This document shows positions 9,150-17,382 of a stretch of DNA of 39,036 bases, one piece after another. The stretch is from the NCBI GenBank assembly GCA_021810145.1, contig JAJZJL010000027.1, positions 1 through 39,036 on the forward strand, read 5' to 3'. The notes beneath the pieces were generated by a model, which had not been told where the DNA came from, searched no databases, and was given only the letters and a program-made list of their open reading frames with translations. This stretch comes from Planctomycetota bacterium (GTDB lineage: Bacteria > Planctomycetota > Phycisphaerae > WQYP01). Numbering within the stretch: position 1 is the first letter of the stretch; each line of letters begins with the position of its first letter. The position numbers were made by a program, and so were the translations under genes.

Positions 9150-9761
9150 AATGGGACGCAGCGATATGCCTCATCACCCCGCCTTCAGGCAGTTCCTGCA
9201 ATGCAATGCCGGAAAACTCAGACCTGGGGCCCCGCTCCGGCGGCCGGAGCCAGAGCGTTGCGGCGATAATTGCCAAAAGTGCGTTTCGCACAATTCCGAG
9301 GGCCAAACCGCGTTCCGCGGCAACTGGGCTGTGTGCGGTAGCGCTTGCGGACCTGCCTCGCATTTGGGGGCGGCCAACGCAGCCGCTATGATTAGGGCCA
9401 GCGAAAAAATTTTCCAGACTCGCAGTGCGGTGGAGTAACGGCAGCATTGCGTCTTCAACTGCTTCCCCTTTCGGTCATTCAGATTTCTTCCGATCCGGCA
9501 TAAACCACTCTCACTGGCCGGTGTGTTCCGGGGGCTGGAATCAGCGGTGCAGTTCCGCACTCCGATTGCCGCCGTCGCTGCCAGCCTCATCGCGCAGCCA
9601 GGAACGGAATTATGTTACGCCTACAAGCAGCCGTGGTTCCCGGCTTTCCATCTCAATATCCTTCACACGCATTCGCCAGAACGGAGAGCCCTTGGCCAGA
9701 TTTCGTATCGGCGTAGTAGCAGCGCCACGCACCGACCACATGCAATAATGCATTTACACCA
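9150..9761. other. 612-bp gap between convergent genes, no gene recognised
   Basis: lipA (+) and the MauE-thioredoxin gene (-) converge on this stretch. Several ORFs of 90-140 codons exist on both strands, but none has homology I can name or a ribosome binding site. On the minus strand, two overlapping frames each contain a short hydrophobic run (near 9430 and near 9280), so a decayed membrane-protein gene downstream of the MauE operon is possible. I could not reconstruct one. Confidence 0.35.
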
Positions 9762-10859
9762 TCAGGGCCGCCGCGATTCCATCCACCGAATATCCATTGC
9801 AGCGTGTCCCGAGGCTTCCGCAACCACTCTGCCGCTTCGCATTTGCAAGACGATGGGGGTTTCGGCGAACCAGTCATGGGTTGCGTCCATGGTTCCATGC
9901 AGGGCAATGTTGGAATGAAACAGGCCACGGGCTGAAACCCCGGAGCCGGATGGCACGCGGACAAATGCCACATGCGGCGTTTTGCCAGCCAGCATTTCGC
10001 GCTGTGCGAGCTGCTCATAAATCGGGATCGTGCGGCGGCACTCGTCACAACTCGCGTGGTAGAACATGATGACCCAATTACCGGTTGCCAGTCGCTGACC
10101 CAGTGGCGTGTTTCCATGCTGGCTTACAATATGCCCCAGTACCGGCAGGCGATGTCCAATCCAATGGTGCGGCTCCAGAATGACAATTTTGCCTCTATCG
10201 GCGGTAGCCAAACCGTTTGCGGCGGAAACAACTTTCGGATGCAGCATGGCCACGGTAACACCGACTGCCAGGCCAATTGCCGCCGCGGCAGCCACCGGCC
10301 ATTTCTGCTGTGCCCATCGGGAAGGCGGAGCCTTTTGAGTTCCGGGTTTTCCAAGGAACGTCAGCGCCAGCACAACTGAAACATCCAGAACAAAGGTATA
10401 CCACGGGTCCACCTGTACCTGCCCGAAGCACCCGCAATCAGCCTTGCCGGCCAGTGCCTCATAGAGCGTGTAACAAGCAAACACGCTGAAACAGCCAATG
10501 GCAACCCGCCTCGCCACACGCGGCAGCGCACCACTGATCAGCCAGAGGCCGAGGAATGTTTCCCAAGCGATCAAGGCCGGTTCCGGGACGGGCCGATTCC
10601 ACCAGTTCTCGCCAACAGGCGGGGAGTGGAGATCGTGCCAATATTTCAGGGTTGCTGCCGCCATTAGAAGCAGTCCCGCGGCGCGTTGCGCGTGGAGCCG
10701 GAAAGCCCCGTAATCCATGGGCGTTGGCCCATGTCCCTGCGCCGCCCCGTCGGGACGGGGTTGGCATTCCGGCCGATCTTGTCCTGGGACCAAGAAGGTT
10801 TCATGGCTCACCATTTTATCCCTGTCCTGTCGTGGAAAATCGCGGGTTGGCATCATCAC
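9762..10859 (-). CDS. MauE/DoxX-like membrane protein fused to a thioredoxin-like domain
   Basis: The 365-residue protein has an N-terminal tail, then four membrane helices (about 58-72, 95-112, 118-136 and 154-170) with the MauE-type motif CGCFG at 142-146, a fifth helix (188-206), and a thioredoxin-like domain with CDEC at 271-274 in a WVIMFYHASCDEC context. MauE-type proteins are thought to pass electrons across the membrane to periplasmic disulfide enzymes, as in methylamine dehydrogenase maturation. Here carrier and redoxin are joined. It probably reduces or shuffles disulfides outside the cytoplasm. The start GTG at 10859 overlaps the stop of the DUF1573 gene by 4 bp (GTGA), which implies coupled translation. 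An ATG at 10856 is the alternative. The stretch 10738-10760 contains a CCCCGTCGGGACGGGG palindrome. Confidence 0.78.
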   Translation of the reverse strand: MMMPTRDFPRQDRDKMVSHETFLVPGQDRPECQPRPDGAAQGHGPTPMDYGAFRLHAQRAAGLLLMAAATLKYWHDLHSPPVGENWWNRPVPEPALIAWETFLGLWLISGALPRVARRVAIGCFSVFACYTLYEALAGKADCGCFGQVQVDPWYTFVLDVSVVLALTFLGKPGTQKAPPSRWAQQKWPVAAAAAIGLAVGVTVAMLHPKVVSAANGLATADRGKIVILEPHHWIGHRLPVLGHIVSQHGNTPLGQRLATGNWVIMFYHASCDECRRTIPIYEQLAQREMLAGKTPHVAFVRVPSGSGVSARGLFHSNIALHGTMDATHDWFAETPIVLQMRSGRVVAEASGHAAMDIRWMESRRP

Positions 10860-11923
10860 CGTTCGAGGCCGTGTACCGTAGCGAATACCGGAACGTCAAG
10901 CCTTGACTTGGCTCCCCCAACTACGTACGCCACTCTGACACCGCCCTCGAAATAATGTTGGCCGGGTGCGAGGTGTAGCGATATTTTAAGCTCCGAACCC
11001 CTGATGCCGGCACGCAGCGCGGGGCTCGATGTGCTCACCCCCAGCACACGCGGCAGTACCCGGCGTCCGGCTCCCGGTACAAGGCTGATGCTTCGCGTGA
11101 CTGCCCCTTGGCCGGCCGGAAGCGAAATCACCAATGCCCCCGGTACCGCCCGCACCGCCGGTTCGGGAAATGCATAGGCGTGCACGCGAATCAATAAGGG
11201 GATCGTCGCGTCGCCCTGATCTACGGTGGCGTGTAAGGTAATCGTCGCCACCTTCGCCCGTCGGACGGACGACAGACTTGGAAGCGGGCGGAAGGTGAAC
11301 TCTGCCCTTGCGCCCGGCGCGACCGTGGCGGTTTTGGGAAACTCGCTGAAAAAGACAGATGGTTCCGCATTTCCCCAAGCCACCGAGACGGTATTTCCGG
11401 TAAGGTTATGAACAGTTATCGAACGTTTGGGCAGCCTGCCGGTTCCGGGGATGTAATGCCACGCTACACTCCTCCGGCTGAGGCGCAGCGACGGCACAAG
11501 GAATGCCTTTACGGTCCCGCGTACCTCGGGTGTGGCGTTTGGGGTTGCCTCGAAGATTAAAAATGGTTGCCTGACCGGCCCGGCAAGCGATGGACTTGTT
11601 CCGCTGTAAGCTATCTGCATTGACGATCGGCCATTCGGCGGAATAATTGAACCAAGTAGTTTAATTTTCGTGCATCCGCATCCGACCTGCCAGCCCAATG
11701 GCATGGCAAGTTCGGTGCCATTGCTGAGGCCCAACATCCGGCTTTTCGTCTGGCCATAATATATTTTCCCCATGTTCAGAACCACTTTCTCCAGCTTACC
11801 GGGCCGGCCAATGGTGATTTCCATTCCCCCTCCATTTGGTGCGACATGAGTTGCCCAAATGCGGAAAAGGCTGGCAGTTATCAGCAACAGCAGCAACACG
11901 AACACAAACCTCCATTGCTTCAC
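10856..11923 (-). CDS. DUF1573-type exported protein
   Basis: The 355-residue protein starts with a membrane/signal helix (residues 6-22). It is followed by an Ig-like domain with the DUF1573 signature: a strand, GWQVGCGCTKIKL with C82 and C84, then IIPPNGRSSMQIAYSGT (PxG...i.y). Further beta-rich Ig-like stretches fill residues 130-350. DUF1573 proteins are frequent in planctomycetes and Bacteroidetes and occur next to MauE/DoxX genes; their role is unknown. The paired cysteines could be redox-active or bind metal. The gene starts with GTG at 11923 inside a GTGA overlap with the upstream gene, with AGGAGG just before it, and ends in a GTGA overlap with the MauE-thioredoxin gene. Confidence 0.75.
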   Translation of the reverse strand: MKQWRFVFVLLLLLITASLFRIWATHVAPNGGGMEITIGRPGKLEKVVLNMGKIYYGQTKSRMLGLSNGTELAMPLGWQVGCGCTKIKLLGSIIPPNGRSSMQIAYSGTSPSLAGPVRQPFLIFEATPNATPEVRGTVKAFLVPSLRLSRRSVAWHYIPGTGRLPKRSITVHNLTGNTVSVAWGNAEPSVFFSEFPKTATVAPGARAEFTFRPLPSLSSVRRAKVATITLHATVDQGDATIPLLIRVHAYAFPEPAVRAVPGALVISLPAGQGAVTRSISLVPGAGRRVLPRVLGVSTSSPALRAGIRGSELKISLHLAPGQHYFEGGVRVAYVVGGAKSRLDVPVFATVHGLER

Positions 11924-13122
11924 CGCTTACCCTCCTGCGATCCCTTTTTATTTGGTACCGCTGCGGAAGGCGGCAAAAGTGGATTTTTCGAGCCAACGAA
12001 ATATTGGGTTGGTGGGTCGGTCCTCAAATCAACGACGCGTGCGCCAAATGGTGGCGTGTATCGAAATGTCCGCTTCGGGAACACGCGATTAATAGCAATT
12101 TGGCTTATTTTCAACCTGTCGTCGTAGGCGAGACGGAGGGCACCGTCGCGATGGAACCAGAAGCGATCTCGAATCTTCATGGGGAACCATATGCCATTGA
12201 TGCGCTTAAATCTTGAGAAGTCGGCCTCGCTCTGGGGGATTTGTCTATGTCCGGTAACGACTTCTATTAATTTTTGGTAAATGCGAAGGCCTCCTCTCAA
12301 CTTAAGGGTATATAGCCCTTCTGCGATTCCTCTCACACCCCACCGCGGAATAAAGGTCGGTGTGTCCACCGGCTTTCCATGCTTAAGGCGAACATATACC
12401 AATTTTATGAGGCCCGTTGCAGGGTCGTACTTCTGGGAAATGAGATAACGGCGATTTGCGTGGTACGGCGGCGGTTCACCGGAAATCATCTGCAGGGGAG
12501 TCCAAGCGTCGTGTAGCGTGATCAACCCAAAGTCGTTGTACCACATGCCCCACATGGAGTTGGACCAACTGCTCCCGCGCCTGGATATGTACACGCTGCA
12601 GCCAGAGGGGAAGACCTGCGACCACCATGCCGAGCGCCGACCATAGACGACTATAGAACCCACAGGCGTGGAGGACGTTCCAGCAAGGCCGATTGTTCGG
12701 GCGTAAAGCAGGCCTGCCGGGACGTTCCACTTCAGGGAAACCCGCCGGCGTTGGCTTTTCGTGTATCCGGCGGAGATCCTATGGAAAGCCCCCGGGTTGC
12801 GGCGCCTGCTCAGATCGTTGGAGGCGTTCGCCTGCGCTTTGGTTATATATCCACGCCCTTCGACAACCGCTTTCATTTCTATGGAAGCAATTCTCTTCGC
12901 GGCGGCCCGAAACAGGGAATCCCACTGCGACTGAGAAAGTTTCGGCTCAGTCGTGGGGGGAGCGGATTTCGGGCCTGCGTGCACGGGGACCGCCCCCCAC
13001 AGCCAACCTGCAAACAGGAGGGCCGACAGTGTGGTGGTGGCGAAGCAGGGCACAGATTTTTCGGCCAGACCGAGAACCATCCGCGGATCTGACTTTGGGC
13101 GTACGACTTTGCTGGCGATCAT
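11920..13122 (-). CDS. exported LolA-like protein of unknown function
   Basis: From the ATG at 13122 (GAGGA 7 bp upstream) the product has 400 residues. A signal peptide ends near residue 47 (hydrophobic TTTLSALLFAGWLWGAVPVHA). The mature part alternates beta strands with helices, has many aromatic residues, and ends with a VFPKRTFRYTPPFGARVVDL stretch followed by a low-complexity tail. The late 'F.Y.PP.G..VVD' strand and the overall layout resemble LolA-fold/outer-membrane lipoprotein-sorting proteins of planctomycetes. I cannot name a precise family. It is the first gene of the translationally coupled trio with DUF1573 and MauE-thioredoxin. It is separated by 291 bp from the Cys-rich gene upstream, so it may have its own promoter there. 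Confidence 0.62.
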   Translation of the reverse strand: MIASKVVRPKSDPRMVLGLAEKSVPCFATTTLSALLFAGWLWGAVPVHAGPKSAPPTTEPKLSQSQWDSLFRAAAKRIASIEMKAVVEGRGYITKAQANASNDLSRRRNPGAFHRISAGYTKSQRRRVSLKWNVPAGLLYARTIGLAGTSSTPVGSIVVYGRRSAWWSQVFPSGCSVYISRRGSSWSNSMWGMWYNDFGLITLHDAWTPLQMISGEPPPYHANRRYLISQKYDPATGLIKLVYVRLKHGKPVDTPTFIPRWGVRGIAEGLYTLKLRGGLRIYQKLIEVVTGHRQIPQSEADFSRFKRINGIWFPMKIRDRFWFHRDGALRLAYDDRLKISQIAINRVFPKRTFRYTPPFGARVVDLRTDPPTQYFVGSKNPLLPPSAAVPNKKGSQEGKR

Positions 13123-13413
13123 AAACGGTTCCTCACTTAAGGACAAGCGTCCCAGATTTACTCATTCTGAAGCGCGGACGTGTCACGCGACTCGCAGGAC
13201 GGCGCACAACCATATATCACAATTTACGAAAGTTGCTGGATCCAACCGGACGCCGCCCATTAACGGCTGCCCGCCGGGCAGTTGCTCGTATGGTGCTCGC
13301 AGTGCGCCATTTCGGTCCGCCGGTGCGGCTGTCCGTTGTTGGACTCCTAAACCTTGATACCCCATGCCTTGCTCGCCTTCGAAACCTTCAACCCACTTGG
13401 ACGGCGGCGTGCC

Positions 13414-13860
13414 CTAGTTACACGAGATGGTCTCGTCGTTCGGCACGCCATATTCTTCACTCGCGCTGATTTCTTGGGTATCACAATAATCAGTACCGGT
13501 GCTTAGGTCTTCAGCGCACCCCACGTAGTTTGTTGTGGTGACGGTGTACGCGTAAGCAATATTATCTGTTGAGGTGCAATCAGTGCCGGCCGCCGAAAGC
13601 TCACACTGTGTTTGGCCCGAGGTAACGGTCGATGTCAGAAGGCACTGCGTTGGCTCTCCGTTAACCGTGCAATCGCTATAGATATTGGATCCGAACGGAG
13701 CCAATTGTACCGCAGCGCAGGAGCACGGAACGGTGCACGCGGCGAGCAAGGATGCCGCTGTTCCTGCGGCCAGCCCGGCCGCAAGCGTCGCCAGAATCAG
13801 AGTGCGCCGCACGGACCCTCCTACACCCTCGACATGGATTTTCTTCTGGTTAAAAATCAT
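13414..13860 (-). CDS. Cys-rich exported protein, possible lipoprotein
   Basis: From the ATG at 13860 (AGGAGT 8 bp upstream) the product has 148 residues. A basic N-terminus (IFNQKKIHVEG..VRR) is followed by a hydrophobic stretch (residues 21-40) that ends LLAAC, which fits a lipobox with Cys42. The remaining 106 residues are Thr/Ser/Asp-rich, acidic, free of Trp, and hold ten Cys counting Cys42, several in pairs such as CTVPCSC. No homologous family is recognised. The cysteine spacing suggests a small disulfide-bonded secreted or surface-bound domain. Its position directly upstream of a MauE-thioredoxin operon on the same strand makes it a natural client of that system. An alternative start at 13929 would add 23 residues and lacks a ribosome binding site. 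Confidence 0.7.
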   Translation of the reverse strand: MIFNQKKIHVEGVGGSVRRTLILATLAAGLAAGTAASLLAACTVPCSCAAVQLAPFGSNIYSDCTVNGEPTQCLLTSTVTSGQTQCELSAAGTDCTSTDNIAYAYTVTTTNYVGCAEDLSTGTDYCDTQEISASEEYGVPNDETISCN

Positions 13861-13929
13861 CGCAAACACTCCTAAAAAAGAACACTTAGTAATTTGAGGG
13901 TGGCAACTCACCATCCTCTTCGGCTTCAA

Positions 13930-16900
13930 CTACAACATCCCCTTCTTTCCGACCAGGTGCCCCGCGCCACCGTGGCGGGCGAGCCTTGGATACCAGGCCC
14001 TCTTTGGGCGTCCGTCCCGTCTCCAGAGACCGTCAGCGGGCTTTTCCCCCTGCCTTTCCGCAGCCCACCTGATTAACCCGAAAGCAACGCCCCTATCGGA
14101 TCCAAAGGGGTGCTCCCGCGCGATCTGCCTTTCAATTACGGGGATTTTCTCCAGTATTTTGGCCCCACGAATGCCCGCAACTCCCGGCCGCAGGCGTTCC
14201 TCGATCCGCCTTGAGCTGGTAATGCCCAAAGCTCGCTCAACATTCTCCCACCGTCTGAACAGGGAAAGGCGGTAGCAGCACTCCTCCGCCATCCGGTCCA
14301 CAGCGGCGACTGAAGGACCGGCCCGCGCTGGACTTAAGCGGCACCGCAGAATTGCACTGTAAAATTCCGCCGCTACGGCCGCCCAGGCCGCCGGAGCGCG
14401 GTATTGTGCTGTGGCGAGCATTTCCAGAAGCCGGCTCGCTGTTTTGCGGTAGGTTCGGCGGTGCAGCGGCCCGTGGATTCTCCATACGCCACCGGCGAGC
14501 GATGCCACCAACTTTCTCCGGAGCAGGGCCGCATGCAGTTCGCGCCTCCGCCATTCCTGCTCGCCGCAGTAGTACGGCGCGGGGTGCTCCGGCAAGCAGT
14601 CCAGCATCGCACCGGATACAATCGAGTTAAGCGAGTAATTCCTTGATATATGGACAACCAATCTCATTGGCCCATGCAGCAGGAACCGATTCCAGACCCC
14701 GCAGGAGAAATCCGCCGCGCGATCGGTCGCGGCCTCGCGCGAAGGCGCAATGCCACGGTAGGCCGTCGGGGCCGCAGCAGAAAGCGAAATGGGGGCATCG
14801 CGGTCGCGGGCGTCGCCGCTCTTTCCGGCATCGTTCCGGAAGTACAAAGACAACACATAGTCGCCCTTGGGAATCCTCAGGAACACCTTCAGGCCAGGGC
14901 CCTGCCAGGTTGCCGGATACACCTCTCCGTGATCGTCGATTTCTGCCTCCCGCCGGGCACCGCCCGTGGCCGCGGGGGGCCTGATCGCAAACTTAAAGTT
15001 TTTTAGATAAACCTCCGGCAGTTCCAGCGCCTGGCTGTTGGACGAAAGCGGCCTGTGTATCCAGAACCGCACAGAATCGCCACTGAATCGGTGGGGGCCC
15101 ATCGATTCGCTGTGCGCCAGAAGCGCCGCCCCCGGCCGCCACACTAAATCGGACGGTGCGTGGCCGCACGCAAATAAGCACGCCCAGAAGCGTCCGTACC
15201 TTCCCAGCCAACTGCCTTCGGTTCGCCAGTCATCGGTGATGGGTACAATCCGCGGTGATTTCTTCGGCGCGGTTCTAATTGCCTGTGCCAACTGGTCCGC
15301 CATATCTGCCAATTGGTCTCTGGTCGGCGGCATTGCCGCGGCGGGGAATCGGGTGTTGGGTTGCCTTTCGTTGACGGTCCGGGCAGGATTATTTCCGCCT
15401 TCCCAGGCGAGGCTCACACCCGAGCTTCTCGGATGCGCTATTACACCATACTGCCCCACCAGCACCACTCTGGCCGGGCCGCCGATGCCTTCGGAATCCT
15501 GTTCATCCAGATGTACTGGCAATATGGCGTTGACATAATCGCCGCCGTGCCGCCACGCCCCCTTGGGTAGCGTGTTGTGGTACACAACGCCTTTGCCGGG
15601 TTCGTATATGGCATAGCCGTTCCGCCAGGTGCCCAGCCATATTCTGCCCTTGCTGTCCTGGGCCAGGCAGGTGATGTGGTCTCCGGGTAATAATTTGCTT
15701 AAGCTTTGCGGATTTGGTGCTTTCCAGTGCTTTGGCGGATGCCACAACTGCGCCACCTTGGCCGCGTAATTCTGCCCTCTTATGTAATGCCAGTTCGCTC
15801 CGTCATCATCGCTGATGCCAAGGCCCCAGTCGGTGGCTACATATATTTTGCTTTGTTTGGTTACCAGAACGGCATTAATTAAATCGGATGGCAATCCCTT
15901 GCCTTTGGCGTGTATGGTGACATGATCCGGGCCGGGGACGATTCTCCAGTGCTGATAGTTATCCTGCATATTGGCGATGGCAATGCCATTGCATTGTGTA
16001 CCGGCGAAGATTCTGCCGGTTTTGTCGAAGGCCATGCAATCCACCGGGCTGGAGGGTAAACCATTGGCTTGGGTGATATAGCGCCAGCGGCCAAAAAGCA
16101 TGGGGGCGGTGTTACCGCCGGCGGAGCCGGCGGCTATGTGCGCACCCCGTAAATCCGCGTCTTTCCTTCTTGCCGAGCGCGGATAATAAATGGAAATGCC
16201 CGCTTCCGTGGATATCCAGATACTGTGGTCGATTGGGTTTTCCACAATGGCAAAGACGTGGCAGCCAATCGGGCCATTGAATGTCATTGCGCCTTCGTTG
16301 GGTAAATTGGGATTTTTGGCAGTTGCAGGCCGGCTGATTTCATCATAATGCCGCCACTGCCATCCGCGCCGGCCAATGTACCCCACCATCACGCCCTTGC
16401 GTAACGTGCCTACCCATAATCGGCCTTGCGAATCAAAGCAGACACTGTAGGTATTCCAACTGGGAAAGCCGGTGCCATCCTTATTGGGGTGGAACTGCAC
16501 CCATCGGTGCGGCGGCCGGGCGGCGGGCCGGAACATCACCAGCCCCTGGCCCTCCGTGGCCATGGCAACCGTTTGTCCGCCGGGGCAGGCCGCCATGGCC
16601 ATGATGAATCTCACGGGATAGGAGAATTTACTGTTGAGTATGCCGTGTAAATGCTGTGATACCACCGGTGGCGGATGAAAAATACTGTATTGAAGTCCCG
16701 AATTCACACGATTGTTTAACCGGTTATTTCCTGCAATAGGTTGGGATTTGTTTTGCAAGCTATCGGCGGGGGTACCGGCCCTGTATCCAGACGACGCCAG
16801 CAGCGCTTTCGCGGGTGCGGTACCGCCGGCGGCTATGTGAACGGCGGCCTGCGGGTGGGAACTGAAGAACAGCTTGGTGACGGACACGCCAAGACCAACC

Positions 16901-16962
16901 AGCGATGCCACGAACACCACCGCGGCTATAGGAATCAGAATTCTGCTGGTACGCGCATTCAT
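13930..16962 (-). CDS. exported two-component-regulator-type propeller protein
   Basis: The 1010-residue product begins with a basic MNARTSR stretch and one membrane/signal helix (about 8-29). Residues about 110-500 hold Reg_prop (beta-propeller) repeats, seen as DSQGRLWVGT, DKTGRIFAGT, TKQSKIYVATDWGLGI and DSKGRIWLGTWRNGYAIYEP. A second beta-rich part (about 570-830) includes GLKVFLRIPKGDYVLSLYF and MRLVVHISRNYSLN, a sugar-binding-like jelly-roll pattern common in planctomycetes. A helical Arg-rich C-terminus follows. Unlike sensor kinases with such propellers, it has no kinase or DNA-binding domain, so it is an extracellular or periplasmic protein. The start is uncertain: ATG 17004 is also in frame, and neither has a Shine-Dalgarno site. 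The Cys-rich gene follows after 69 bp. Confidence 0.72.
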   Translation of the reverse strand: MNARTSRILIPIAAVVFVASLVGLGVSVTKLFFSSHPQAAVHIAAGGTAPAKALLASSGYRAGTPADSLQNKSQPIAGNNRLNNRVNSGLQYSIFHPPPVVSQHLHGILNSKFSYPVRFIMAMAACPGGQTVAMATEGQGLVMFRPAARPPHRWVQFHPNKDGTGFPSWNTYSVCFDSQGRLWVGTLRKGVMVGYIGRRGWQWRHYDEISRPATAKNPNLPNEGAMTFNGPIGCHVFAIVENPIDHSIWISTEAGISIYYPRSARRKDADLRGAHIAAGSAGGNTAPMLFGRWRYITQANGLPSSPVDCMAFDKTGRIFAGTQCNGIAIANMQDNYQHWRIVPGPDHVTIHAKGKGLPSDLINAVLVTKQSKIYVATDWGLGISDDDGANWHYIRGQNYAAKVAQLWHPPKHWKAPNPQSLSKLLPGDHITCLAQDSKGRIWLGTWRNGYAIYEPGKGVVYHNTLPKGAWRHGGDYVNAILPVHLDEQDSEGIGGPARVVLVGQYGVIAHPRSSGVSLAWEGGNNPARTVNERQPNTRFPAAAMPPTRDQLADMADQLAQAIRTAPKKSPRIVPITDDWRTEGSWLGRYGRFWACLFACGHAPSDLVWRPGAALLAHSESMGPHRFSGDSVRFWIHRPLSSNSQALELPEVYLKNFKFAIRPPAATGGARREAEIDDHGEVYPATWQGPGLKVFLRIPKGDYVLSLYFRNDAGKSGDARDRDAPISLSAAAPTAYRGIAPSREAATDRAADFSCGVWNRFLLHGPMRLVVHISRNYSLNSIVSGAMLDCLPEHPAPYYCGEQEWRRRELHAALLRRKLVASLAGGVWRIHGPLHRRTYRKTASRLLEMLATAQYRAPAAWAAVAAEFYSAILRCRLSPARAGPSVAAVDRMAEECCYRLSLFRRWENVERALGITSSRRIEERLRPGVAGIRGAKILEKIPVIERQIAREHPFGSDRGVAFGLIRWAAERQGEKPADGLWRRDGRPKRAWYPRLARHGGAGHLVGKKGML

Positions 16963-17229
16963 CGCTGAATCCGATGCGTTAGAAGCCCGGAATGCTGTTA
17001 CCATCCAGGTTCACGAGTCCCGCATGGTACAAACCGCCGCCCCGGCGCATCGGGACGGTGCTCGCAGCATGATTACCGGTGGGATCAACCCACCGGCTCG
17101 CGGAGATTGTGATTCCACAACGCCCGCACCCAGTCACGATTCTCTGCCCCCTGATCAGGTTGTTACCTTACCCCGCTCCGCAGCATTCCAATGGACCCCG
17201 CTGCCGAGCAATGATTTACGACAAACGGC

Positions 17230-17260
17230 AGTATACCGCGCCCCCCCCCGTGCGCGTCAA
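17230..17260 (-). promoter_or_regulatory. candidate promoter for the propeller gene cluster
   Basis: On the minus strand TTGACG (17260-17255) and TATACT (17235-17230) are separated by 19 bp, which is longer than optimal and includes a run of nine G. A leader of more than 200 bases would result. The rest of the 17005-17382 spacer holds no gene; its AT-rich part (17261-17310) is adjacent to this site. Confidence 0.35.
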
Positions 17261-17382
17261 GAAAAAACTTATATTTTTTTCAGGCTGCAAAAAATTAATT
17301 TGCAATTAATTACCACATGACGAAAAAATTCCGCACAAAGGCCGCGCCGGCCGGTGCCAATCCGATGGGTTATTTTTGCGGT

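Noticed and set aside
9653-10117. 154-codon minus-strand ORF
   Set aside because: Almost entirely overlaps the thioredoxin-like domain of the MauE fusion in another frame.
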